From JAWKWH01 sp965204295 (GTDB lineage Bacteria; Pseudomonadota; Alphaproteobacteria; Rhizobiales; Rhizobiaceae), in contig OZ241973.1 of the NCBI GenBank assembly GCA_965204295.1, positions 1 to 64,000 on the forward strand: a stretch of 64,000 bases of DNA. The letters are read 5' to 3'. Both the position numbers and the translations under genes were made by a program. The notes below the pieces were generated by a model. It was not told where the DNA came from. It saw nothing but the letters and a program-made list of their open reading frames with translations, and searched no databases. This document shows, piece after piece, positions 54,571 to 63,199 of the stretch; within the stretch, counting starts at the first letter, position 1, and each line of letters starts with the position of its first letter.

Positions 54571-55256
54571 CAGAAATCCAGATCGGGGTAGTGGGAAGCC
54601 GGAGGCAGTCCCCGCACGCGGTCGGTCAACAGCGGGCGAAACGACGGCCGGGATTTGAGGCGCTGATACCAGTTCCGCGCCGCCGGATATTCGGCCCAGT
54701 CGATCTCGCCGAGGTAATCCAGGCAGGAAACCGCGGCGCCGGCGGCCATGTCCGCATGGGACAGTCGCCCGCCGGCAAGCCAATTGGAGCGGACGGACAG
54801 CCACGACGTGTATTTCAGGTGCGGCCCGATGTTCGCCCGCGCGGCCCGCAGCACGGATGAATCCGGGGAGCCGCCGCCGACGGGCATCAGCCGTTTGAAC
54901 GCGCGTTCGCGAACGAGAAAGCGGGTGACGTCGTTTTCGGTCTTGACGAGATACCAGTCGACCAGCCGCCTTGTCTCCGCCCGTTCGACCGGATCGTCGG
55001 CGAGCAGCCGCCGGGCGCGCATCATGGCGCCCCGGGTTTCGTCGAGATATTCCGCGATGACCGAATGTCCCGGGATGGCGACGCCGCCGTCGGCGACCAG
55101 AACGGGCATGGTTCCCGCCGGGTTGAGCGCGAGAAACTCCTTGCCGCGCTCCCATGGCTTCAGTTCCACGAGTTCCGTTTCCTCGCCATACTCGCCGAGG
55201 ATGAGGCGGATGAAACGGCACGAAGCCAGCAACGGATGATGATACAGGGTCGGCAT
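54570..55256 (-). CDS. glutathione S-transferase family protein
   Basis: 228 residues with an N-terminal thioredoxin-like domain (MPTLYHHPLLASCRFIRLIL) including the glutathione-binding GTMPVLVADGGVAIPGHS (cis-Pro and Ser), and a C-terminal helical domain with RLSHADMAAGAAVSCLDYL. The Ser in HPLLASCR is the likely catalytic residue. Substrate is unknown. It heads the GST-queG-SDR unit, with tight coupling on the 3' side. ATG 55256 is chosen over an upstream start at 55277 for family fit. Confidence 0.9.
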   Translation of the reverse strand: MPTLYHHPLLASCRFIRLILGEYGEETELVELKPWERGKEFLALNPAGTMPVLVADGGVAIPGHSVIAEYLDETRGAMMRARRLLADDPVERAETRRLVDWYLVKTENDVTRFLVRERAFKRLMPVGGGSPDSSVLRAARANIGPHLKYTSWLSVRSNWLAGGRLSHADMAAGAAVSCLDYLGEIDWAEYPAARNWYQRLKSRPSFRPLLTDRVRGLPPASHYPDLDF

Positions 55257-55394
55257 GGCGAAACACACTCGAAACAAGCGCTATGGAAATTCCGCGGTGG
55301 GGCCGATAAACCACTCTCCGCGGGTTTCGTCTCACCCGCAGCTATAGGGGCGGGCGGGTGCGCTGACAAGAACCCTGACGAGGCCGGAGGATAA

Positions 55395-56201
55395 ATGGCG
55401 GACCAGACGATAGCCGGCGCCCTGCTGCTTGGCCTGCTGGAGGGCCTGACCGAGTTCATTCCGGTATCCTCCACCGGTCATATTCTGCTCGCGGGCCATT
55501 TTCTGGGTTTCAGATCGACCGGCAAGGCGTTTGAAGTGCTCATTCAACTCGGTGCGATTCTGGCGATTCTGACCGTCTATTTCTCGCGGCTGCGGGCGAT
55601 CGCGCGCGATTTGCCCCACGATCGCGTCGCACGGCGCTTCGTGTCGGGGATCCTGATCGCATTCCTGCCCGCCGCGATTATCGGCGCTTCGGCGCATGGC
55701 TTCATCAAGACCGTCCTGTTCGAAACCCCGACCCTGATTTGCGTGATGCTCATACTCGGCGGGATCGTGCTGCTCTGGGTGGATGGCGCCATGCCCGACG
55801 CCCGGTATTCGGACGCGATGGAATTTCCGCCGGGCCTGTGTTTCAGGATCGGTCTTTTTCAATGCCTTGCGATGATTCCCGGCGCATCGCGGTCGGGCGC
55901 GACGATCGTGGGCGCGCTGCTCATGGGCGCCGACAGGCGGTCGGCGGCCGAATTCTCCTTCTTCCTGGCGATGCCGACCATGGCCGGCGCGTTCGCCTAC
56001 GATCTGTTCAAAAACCGCGACATTCTCTCGGCGGCCGATCTTCCGGTCATCTCCGCCGGCTTCGTCATGGCGTTCATTTCGGCGGCGTTCGTCGTCCGCC
56101 GCCTGCTGGACTACGTTTCGAAGCACGGCTACCGGCTGTTTGGCTGGTGGCGGCTGATCGCGGGAATTGGCGGACTTATCGGCCTGCATATAGTCGGATG
56201 A
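55395..56201 (+). CDS. uppP: undecaprenyl-diphosphatase
   Basis: Integral membrane enzyme of 268 residues that recycles undecaprenyl pyrophosphate for peptidoglycan synthesis and gives bacitracin resistance. Signatures are LLEGLTEFIPVSSTGHILLA near residue 18 and MIPGASRSGATIVGALLMGA near residue 160; the end is LIAGIGGLIGLHIV. GGAGG lies just before ATG 55395. It diverges from the GST gene. Confidence 0.95.
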   Translation: MADQTIAGALLLGLLEGLTEFIPVSSTGHILLAGHFLGFRSTGKAFEVLIQLGAILAILTVYFSRLRAIARDLPHDRVARRFVSGILIAFLPAAIIGASAHGFIKTVLFETPTLICVMLILGGIVLLWVDGAMPDARYSDAMEFPPGLCFRIGLFQCLAMIPGASRSGATIVGALLMGADRRSAAEFSFFLAMPTMAGAFAYDLFKNRDILSAADLPVISAGFVMAFISAAFVVRRLLDYVSKHGYRLFGWWRLIAGIGGLIGLHIVG

Positions 56202-56219
56202 GGAGGGTGCGGTCCCCGG

Positions 56220-57017
56220 TCAGACGAGCGCGAGAGCGCCGCGGCGGACGAGATCGACCGCCAGCACGGTAAGCAACAGCCTGAAGGCGAGGCGGAACGT
56301 CTTTTCCGGCAGCGCGTGCAACAGCCGCGTGCCGTGGATCGTGCCGACGTAACCGGAACCGATCATCGCCGCCACCAGCGGCAACCACCGCCAGAAGGCG
56401 AATCCGAGCACGCCGAAGGCGACGATCTTGAACGCGTGCAGCATGGTCATGCCGGCGGCATGGGTCGCGACCAGCGCCTTTCGGTCATCATGGATCGCCT
56501 GGCCGAAGAATGCCGAAATCAGCGTGCCGGTCGCGCCGAGCGCCATGGTCAGGGCCGATAAGACGCCGCCGCCGACAATCAGGCCCGCCGCGGAGAGACG
56601 GTCGAAACCGGGAATTCTCATCCAGGTCGCCGCGACGACGAACAGTCCGAGGACGATCTTCAGGGGCGCGTCCGGCAGTTCGACCGCGACCGTCGCGCCC
56701 GCCGCCGCGCCGACCGCCGCCCCGGCCAGAAACGGCCACAGCATCGGCCAGCGAATTCCCGCCCTTTGACGCCAGGCGCGGCCGGTGTTGGAGCCGAGCT
56801 GAACCGCGCCATGAACCGGTATCAGCGCGGCGACCGGCAGGAACAGGCCCATCAACGCGAGCATCGCAAGGCCGCCGCCGACGCCAAGGGCGGCCGTCAG
56901 CGCCGATGTGAAGAAACTCGCCGCGACCAGCGCCAGCGCGGGCACGGTTCCCAGCCCGTCGGGCAGGACGGAAATGAGCCAGTCCGGATATTGGTGATGT
57001 TGAATGCCGCCGAACAT
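56220..57017 (-). CDS. TSUP-family (TauE/SafE-like) membrane permease
   Basis: Protein of 265 residues with about eight membrane helices of the sulfite exporter TauE/SafE family: ALTAALGVGGGLAMLALMGL at the N-terminus, VHGAVQLGSNTGRAWR in the middle, and SALTMALGATGTLISAFFG. These proteins move sulfite, sulfoacetate or similar anions; the true substrate cannot be told. It is convergent with uppP, 18 bases apart. The start at 57017 (MFGGIQHHQYPDW) is family-like. Confidence 0.88.
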   Translation of the reverse strand: MFGGIQHHQYPDWLISVLPDGLGTVPALALVAASFFTSALTAALGVGGGLAMLALMGLFLPVAALIPVHGAVQLGSNTGRAWRQRAGIRWPMLWPFLAGAAVGAAAGATVAVELPDAPLKIVLGLFVVAATWMRIPGFDRLSAAGLIVGGGVLSALTMALGATGTLISAFFGQAIHDDRKALVATHAAGMTMLHAFKIVAFGVLGFAFWRWLPLVAAMIGSGYVGTIHGTRLLHALPEKTFRLAFRLLLTVLAVDLVRRGALALV

Positions 57018-57215
57018 GCGCTCGTCGCAAAGGCTACGCCGGAACAATCATGGCGCGAAACTTTCCGGGCGGCGCATCCGGGCCGTTGCGTAGCGTTGCG
57101 CGGAAGGTCCGCACAGGCGTTTCGCCATGGCGGTATCTTCCCGAACGCCTGTCATCGCTCCCTGCTTTCGCTGCAAAAGAGCGGAAACGCCGGATCGAAT
57201 CGTGTGTTTCGCAGG

Positions 57216-59819
57216 TCACGATCGAAGGTATCCGGGGAGCTTCGCCGGCCATTCGCTCATAAGGATCAACGCGCCCTCCACCGCCTCGCCGTCGTTTTGC
57301 ACAAGTTCCAACCGGCCGGCGGGGATGCAGTCGTCCCACGCAAAGTGATCGGAGAGGACGGCGAGCACATCGCGCTTGTAGGCGGTGTCGAGATTGTCGA
57401 GCTGATCCCCTTTCGTTTCGAGCACGGTGATGCGCTTCGTCTCACCCGCCGTCCGCACCGCGAAAATGAAGTCAGGGTAAATTTTGGCCTTCTTCCAGCC
57501 CTGAATGCCGTACTGACTTCGGGCCACGTTGCGGTGCCACCAGGTCAACGCCCGCTCGCCGTCCAGATAGACGGCCACGTCCCGTTCGTCCTTGTTCAGT
57601 TCGGCTTCGTAGACAGGCGCAAACAGGCTCTTTTCGAGCGGCCCGCCCGTTTTGCTCAAAATCTGGCGCGCGCCCTCCGGTTCCGTCGTTTCCATTGTGT
57701 CGGGCATTCGCCAGTTTCGCCCGTCGAGGCGCAAGCGAAACTGAATCCGGCCCGCGGCCACCCCGGCCCTGAAAAGGGTTTCGGCGCGGTCCGTGCGAGC
57801 GCCGTCCAGTCCCCGACGGAGTTCCGCGACGATCAGGCCGGCGAAGCGGCCCAGCTTTTCTTCATCGAAGCCGCGGGCGCGCAAGGCGTCCAGAAGCTTC
57901 CCGACAACTTCCCGCGCCACAAAGGGGTTGGGCAAAATATCCGACACCATGCGAACGGCGTGCGCGGGGTCGAAGATCGGAATTTCGGCGTTCCGCGCAA
58001 CGGTCTCCCCGACAAACGGATCGTCGCCATCGTCGGCCAGCCTGATCCGCCGCAACCGGCTCTCGGCGGCCCGGGCATTGTCGGGAATACCGCCCGCGAT
58101 CCCGGCGGGATCGAAACCGCGCCAGTCGATGCCGGCGAGAATGTCGGTTTCGTAATCCAGCTCCCGCGTCTCGCCATCTTCCACCAGCATGACTTTCGGA
58201 AGGTAGATTTCGGTCGAAACAAATTCGGGGCGGCGGTTGATTTTTCGCGCCGCCACGGCCGCGCCGGCCGTGTCGTCCCGACTGACACGCAAGACAAGAT
58301 CGCCCAGCCCGTCCTGCTCCAGGCCGTTCCTGATCGCTTCAACCACGCCGGCCGTTTCCGCGCGATGCGTGACAACGTAGCATTCGTCCAGGGCGTCCAC
58401 GCCGGTTTTCATCGCCTCCGGCTGGCGCAGAATGCGTCCGACAAGCTGCGTCATGGCCCGTTCGTTGCCGCTCGCGGCCAGCGCGCAGAGCACATAGGCG
58501 AACGGGCAATCCCAACCTTCCTGTAGCGCCTGTTTGGTGACGATCGCGCGGATGCGGTTGGCGGGCGACAGGAGGTCCTGATTTTCCGGCTGCGAAAGGT
58601 CGTTCCGTTCGGCGGTCTTGACGGCGATCTCGGCGGCGTCGAAACCCGCCGTCAGAAGCCAGTCCTTCACGTCTTCCGCGTGAATATGGCCGCTCTCGCG
58701 CTGATCGGCCCCGGTGCGCTCCACCTGCACCAGCATGATCGGGCGGATATAGCGGTTCGTGTTCGCGCGCAGCGCCCCGGCCGCTTCGTCCAGAGAACGC
58801 AGTTTCTCCAGGGCGGCGTTGAGCGTCGCCTTCCAGTCGGTCCCCTGTCTGGGATCGAGGTTGAGGGGCATCTTGATCATGCCTTCCCGATCCAGATCCC
58901 GGCCCGTCACCTCGACCAGCACGTTGGCATAACGTCCGTCGCGGGGTCTTGCGCCGCCGCGCGGCTGCACGTCCCGCGGGGTGGCCGTCAGTTCCAGCAC
59001 GAAACACGGGTTGAAGCCGTAGAGCGTCTTGAAGGCCAGATCGGAGATGGCGCGGTGTCCTTCGTCCAGCACGACCACGGGTCGGACGATGCGCAAGGCG
59101 TTGCCAAGGGAATCCTTCACCATCGGGAACATGCCGTTATAGGCGGCGAGGTTGGGCGTGGCGTCCAGCGCCGCCTCGTGCGCCTGCTGTTCCCCTTCCG
59201 GCGGGAAGAAGCCGTGCACGTCGCCCCGGTCCCGAAACATCTTCAGGGAATCCTGGGTCTCGCGGTTGGCCGCCTGCAGCATGAGGAGCATGACGCAGAG
59301 ATTGTTCTCCACGTCGCGGGCGTCGAGACGGTCGGTCTTTTCCATGACCCTGACCCGCCCCGCCGCCGCGCGGTCGAGCGCCTGCCGGTAGGGATGCCGG
59401 CGGTCCTTGAGCCGCTTCAGGGTCTGCGTGTAGATCGCCTCGTTGGGCGCGATCCACAGCACAAAGCCGGTGTTGCTGTCGAGATAGCGGCCCATGACGC
59501 GCGAGACGGACGAAATGGCGAGCCATGTCTTGCCGCCCGCGGTCGGCACTTTCAGAACGGCGTTCGGCACGGGCCTGCCGCAACCGTCGATCCGGGGCGA
59601 AAAGGGGACGGCGGCGCGCGACGGGGGGAGTTTTCCGGCTTGCCCAAGCGCCTCCCACGCCTGTTCGGCGAAGTCGGGAACGGATAGATCAAGACCGGGA
59701 TTGTCGGCGGCGAGGGCGGCGACCTTGTCCGCCCCGCCCCTCTTGTCCTTGAGCGCGTCGAGATAGAACTCAAAGGTTGAAAGCACGCGGTCCTGATAGT
59801 CGAGGCGCCGGAAGCTCAC
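57216..59819 (-). CDS. type III restriction enzyme, Res subunit
   Basis: ATP-dependent endonuclease subunit of 867 residues. Superfamily 2 helicase motifs: Walker A VPTAGGKTWLA near residue 91, motif II VVLDEGHRAISD, motif III ELTATPRD, and motif VI-like QLVGRILRQPE. The C-terminal nuclease domain has the PD-ExK pattern in KIYPDFIFAVRT and VLETKGDQL. The start is GTG at 59819, three bases after the mod stop, so the two subunits are made together. No internal break is seen, so it may be active. Confidence 0.93.
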   Translation of the reverse strand: MSFRRLDYQDRVLSTFEFYLDALKDKRGGADKVAALAADNPGLDLSVPDFAEQAWEALGQAGKLPPSRAAVPFSPRIDGCGRPVPNAVLKVPTAGGKTWLAISSVSRVMGRYLDSNTGFVLWIAPNEAIYTQTLKRLKDRRHPYRQALDRAAAGRVRVMEKTDRLDARDVENNLCVMLLMLQAANRETQDSLKMFRDRGDVHGFFPPEGEQQAHEAALDATPNLAAYNGMFPMVKDSLGNALRIVRPVVVLDEGHRAISDLAFKTLYGFNPCFVLELTATPRDVQPRGGARPRDGRYANVLVEVTGRDLDREGMIKMPLNLDPRQGTDWKATLNAALEKLRSLDEAAGALRANTNRYIRPIMLVQVERTGADQRESGHIHAEDVKDWLLTAGFDAAEIAVKTAERNDLSQPENQDLLSPANRIRAIVTKQALQEGWDCPFAYVLCALAASGNERAMTQLVGRILRQPEAMKTGVDALDECYVVTHRAETAGVVEAIRNGLEQDGLGDLVLRVSRDDTAGAAVAARKINRRPEFVSTEIYLPKVMLVEDGETRELDYETDILAGIDWRGFDPAGIAGGIPDNARAAESRLRRIRLADDGDDPFVGETVARNAEIPIFDPAHAVRMVSDILPNPFVAREVVGKLLDALRARGFDEEKLGRFAGLIVAELRRGLDGARTDRAETLFRAGVAAGRIQFRLRLDGRNWRMPDTMETTEPEGARQILSKTGGPLEKSLFAPVYEAELNKDERDVAVYLDGERALTWWHRNVARSQYGIQGWKKAKIYPDFIFAVRTAGETKRITVLETKGDQLDNLDTAYKRDVLAVLSDHFAWDDCIPAGRLELVQNDGEAVEGALILMSEWPAKLPGYLRS

Positions 59820-59822
59820 GGG

Positions 59823-61643
59823 TCAGTTCCGGTCGATGCGGTAGAGCGCGAAGGGCAGCGGAACGAACTCCACGGGGATGTTCCGATCGGCCAGCATCTT
59901 GCGGCTGACATAGCGCGCGGGCGCGAACGCGAGGTGGCGGGCGTCCGCATCGGTCGCGGCAATGTCCCCGGCGCGCTTAAGGGTGAGCGCGGCGTCGGGC
60001 GATTTGAGCCAGTCCAGATCGGGCCTGTAGATCAGCCAGACATGCCGGCCCTCCACGGCTCCGAGATAGAAGTCGTCCTCGCGCATGGCGGCGGGATCGA
60101 AGGCGCGGGCGGTCGCCATGTGAAACAGGACGGAGCCAAGCCCGGCGAAGGGCGGCAGGGTCTCGCCGGTGAGAATCCTGTCGAGTTCGACCGGATCGCC
60201 AAGGGTGCAATAGGTGAAGCCGCCGCCCAGCCCTTCGGCGCGATCCTCGACGGCCTTTTCGCCGGTGACGATCAGATGATCGTTTTTGACGGTTTTCCTG
60301 ATCTTGTCATATTCGTGGCCGTGCAGGTTTTCGATGCCCTCGACGGCCTCCGTCAGCTTCCCGGCCTTTTTGAGCCCGGTCCACGTCAGTTTTTCACGCA
60401 GCAGTTCCGTTTTTTGCGCGCCGGTGAAGGCATAGCCGTCGATTACGCGACGCACGCGCTCCGCCGTGAGCTTGTCGGCATAGTCCTCCATTTCGACCAG
60501 GATAAAGCGGCGGTTGCCGCCGTCGCGTTTGTTGGCTTCAAGGACGGCGTGGGCGGTCGTGCCAGAGCCTGCAAAGCTGTCAAGCACTACGCTATCTGGC
60601 TTGCTGGCTATCTCTATCACTCTTTCGACAAGCCTAACTGGCTTTGGCGCATGGATGGATAGTTCGCCTTCTTCGTATTCAGAAAAGATATCTAGGAGAT
60701 TTTTCTTGGACGCCTCTGTCGTCCCTATTTCCTCCGCACTCCAAAGTGTCATTGGAACCAGTCCTTTGGCCTCTTCGGGAAACTGCTTGATCCTTGGTTT
60801 CCCGTCGCCTTCTTTGGGCCAATAGACAAGGTTGGACGCCTTGAGTTGCTCAAACTCTGGCTCAGTCGCCCCCCAACATCTCCCCTTAGGTGGTCTATGA
60901 TTTATGCCCGTTGGGGTGACTATCGTGTATAATTGGTTCTCACGGAAACCTTGGGCAGAAAAGGGAATAGAGGCCCATGGACCTCGTGGGTCTTTGTCAG
61001 GGTTGGAGTAGCCTTCTTCAGTGGGGGAAAGAATATTCCTTTTTAGCTTCCAAGTTTCTTTTGGTGCTTTGGAATATAACAAGATATGGTCAAAACTCGG
61101 TGAGAGGACGGCTCTATTTTCTCTTGAGGTTCGCTTTTGCCAAGCCAACTGGCCACATAAAGAGCCTTCTCCAAATATGCCATCCAGCAGCGTCCTTGCA
61201 TGATGCACTTCATTATCGTCTAAAGTTATCCAAATGGAACCGCTTTCCGACAACAACTCATGCAACAGCCTGAGCCTCGGCCACATCATCGCGCACCATT
61301 TGTCATGGCGCAGGCCGTCCTCGATGCCGATGGGATTGGCTTCCAGCCATTCCTTGATCATCGGGGCGTTGACGTTGTCGTTATAGCACCAGCCCTCGTT
61401 GCCGGTGTTGTAGGGCGGGTCGATGAAAACGCAGTCCACCCTGCCCGCATACATCGGCAACAGCGCCTTGAGCGCATGCAGATTGTCGCCGTGAACGATC
61501 AGATTGCCGTCGAGCGCGACCGCGCCGACGCCCCTGGCTTCATCCGGGACAAGCGGGCGGAACGGCACCGCCAGATGATGGTTGTAGACGAATTCCTTGC
61601 CCTTGAAATTCAATTCCGTCACCGCGGCCTCCAGGGCGGGCAT
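59823..61643 (-). CDS. type III DNA methyltransferase, Mod subunit
   Basis: Adenine-N6 methyltransferase of 606 residues that provides sequence specificity for both methylation and cleavage. Beta-class order: catalytic motif IV CVFIDPPYNTGNEGW near residue 76 first, then the target recognition segment (about 128-355), then SAM motif I VVLDSFAGSGTTAHAV near residue 356. The recognition segment is distinctly AT-richer (22 G+C of 60 at 61021-61080, against 34 of 60 at 61321-61380). ATG 61643 is preceded by a short overlapping upstream frame. Confidence 0.93.
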   Translation of the reverse strand: MPALEAAVTELNFKGKEFVYNHHLAVPFRPLVPDEARGVGAVALDGNLIVHGDNLHALKALLPMYAGRVDCVFIDPPYNTGNEGWCYNDNVNAPMIKEWLEANPIGIEDGLRHDKWCAMMWPRLRLLHELLSESGSIWITLDDNEVHHARTLLDGIFGEGSLCGQLAWQKRTSRENRAVLSPSFDHILLYSKAPKETWKLKRNILSPTEEGYSNPDKDPRGPWASIPFSAQGFRENQLYTIVTPTGINHRPPKGRCWGATEPEFEQLKASNLVYWPKEGDGKPRIKQFPEEAKGLVPMTLWSAEEIGTTEASKKNLLDIFSEYEEGELSIHAPKPVRLVERVIEIASKPDSVVLDSFAGSGTTAHAVLEANKRDGGNRRFILVEMEDYADKLTAERVRRVIDGYAFTGAQKTELLREKLTWTGLKKAGKLTEAVEGIENLHGHEYDKIRKTVKNDHLIVTGEKAVEDRAEGLGGGFTYCTLGDPVELDRILTGETLPPFAGLGSVLFHMATARAFDPAAMREDDFYLGAVEGRHVWLIYRPDLDWLKSPDAALTLKRAGDIAATDADARHLAFAPARYVSRKMLADRNIPVEFVPLPFALYRIDRN

Positions 61644-61726
61644 ATCGGGGATTTCTCATCCCCGTCGTCGTCGGTTTCTTCAACCGCATCCAGATCCCCG
61701 GTTCCGAAACAATGCCCGAACGACAT
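61619..61726 (-). CDS. possible 35-residue leader reading frame overlapping mod
   Basis: A 36-codon frame begins MSFGHCFGTGDLDAVEE at ATG 61726 with GAGGATAAGAACG upstream, a better ribosome site than that of mod itself, and ends at TGA 61621-61619, 25 bases inside mod. The product is acidic (EETDDDGDE). It might couple translation into mod or be a small protein of the system; I know no homologue. Confidence 0.35.
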   Translation of the reverse strand: MSFGHCFGTGDLDAVEETDDDGDEKSPICPPWRPR

Positions 61727-61731
61727 CGTTC

Positions 61732-62706
61732 TTATCCTCGGGCGGGCCTGTTGGCGGTGAACTGCCCGGCGGCGCGGTAGCGCCACAGATAGGTCGGCAG
61801 AATGATGTCGAGCGTGCGCGGCCTCACGCCAAGCCCGGTCAGCGTGCGCCCTTCCCTCTCCGCCGCCGCCGAAACCACATTGTCGGTTTCCAGCAATGTA
61901 ACCTGATCGACGGTCAATGGCGGGTTCGGCAGAAGCTCAAGCAACCGCGCCTCAAACCGCGCCACGCCGAACGGCAGGTTGACCAGCCGGCGTTTGCGTC
62001 CGGTGATCTCGAGCATCTTTTCCAGACATTGGCGGAAATCCGCGATTTGAGGTCCGCCCAGTTCATGGACCGTTCCGCCATCAACCCCGCCGTCGACGGC
62101 GCGCGCTATCGCCTCGGCGACGTCGCCGACATAGACCGGCTGGAATTTCGTCTTTCCTCCGCCGATCAGCGGCAGAACCGGAGAAAAACGCGCCAGATTG
62201 GCGAATCTGTTGAAGAACCCGTCCTCCGGACCGAAGACGATCGAAGGGCGGAATATGACGGCCCGCGGCAGCGTTTCAAACACCGCCCTTTCACCGAGCC
62301 CCTTCGTGCGGGCGTAATCGGAAGCCGAATTCCCGTCCGCGCCGATCGCCGAAACATGCGCCAGACCGGCGCCGGCGGCGCACGCGGCTTCCGCGACCGC
62401 GCGCGCGCCGAAATCCTGAACCACGTCGAATTTCTGCTTCCCGGTCTCGAACAGGATCGCCACGAGGTTGACGACGGCATCGGCGCCCTCGACAGCCCGG
62501 TCAACGGACCGCCGGTAGCGCAAATTCGCCTGAACGGCCTGAATCTGCCCGACATTGCCGAGCGGTTGCAGATGGCCCGCCAGATCGGGTCTCCGGCACG
62601 CGACACGCACCCGATAGCCCCTCCGGGCAAGCGCCCGGACCGCATGGCGGCCGACGAATCCCGATCCGCCGAAGACCGTGACGAGCCTTGACGTTTCCGC
62701 TGACAT
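61732..62706 (-). CDS. complex I NDUFA9-like (39 kDa subunit family) protein
   Basis: Atypical SDR of 324 residues: FGGSGFVGRHAVRALARRGY at the N-terminus binds NAD(P)H, then YARTKGLGERAVFETLPRAV, FRPSIVFGPEDGFFNRFANL and PTYLWRYR at the end, matching the NDUFA9-like group of alphaproteobacteria. In mitochondria the homologue stabilises complex I. Start is ATG 62706 (MSAETSRLVT). Type III restriction genes separate it from uppP. Confidence 0.92.
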   Translation of the reverse strand: MSAETSRLVTVFGGSGFVGRHAVRALARRGYRVRVACRRPDLAGHLQPLGNVGQIQAVQANLRYRRSVDRAVEGADAVVNLVAILFETGKQKFDVVQDFGARAVAEAACAAGAGLAHVSAIGADGNSASDYARTKGLGERAVFETLPRAVIFRPSIVFGPEDGFFNRFANLARFSPVLPLIGGGKTKFQPVYVGDVAEAIARAVDGGVDGGTVHELGGPQIADFRQCLEKMLEITGRKRRLVNLPFGVARFEARLLELLPNPPLTVDQVTLLETDNVVSAAAEREGRTLTGLGVRPRTLDIILPTYLWRYRAAGQFTANRPARG

Positions 62707-63199
62707 GGCGACGGCCGGCCTCCGTCCGTTCGATTTCCCTCGCGGCGGGATATAATCGGGTTTCGCCGCCAAGGCAAAGGGATTTGCGCGCGCCTGCAAC
62801 TTTATCCGGACGGCCGCGAACATGCCGGCGAAACAGCGGCGGTTCGTGAAACGGAACGACCGGACAGGCGTGGCGTTCGTGGGTATGGCGGCGATGCGCA
62901 AAATGAAAATGGCGAAACAGCGGCGGCGGAATGAAAACCGGCAAGCCGCAGATCATGGCGACCGCACGGTTCGGCGCGGATTTCTCCGGCCGGCTCATCG
63001 AGACGACTATCGCCTTGCGATCGGGCCCGCCCAGGTCTCGTTTCCGTCGGCGGATTCTCCGGGCCGGAAACCCATAACATCCCACGGCGCCGTTTCGAGC
63101 AGGTTCGTCAATCTGCCGCACCGGCAACCCGGATGGCATTGCGATGGCGCGGTTCGCAGCTATAGTCACCGCGGTTCTGAATTATCGGAGAGACACACA
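62707..63199. other. 490-base divergent intergenic region
   Basis: No gene is supported between the NDUFA9-like gene and the oxidoreductase. GGCGAAACAGCGGCGG occurs twice in direct orientation, at 62827-62842 and 62911-62926. No clear promoter consensus is seen. The GGAGAG at the right end is the ribosome site of the following gene. Confidence 0.5.
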
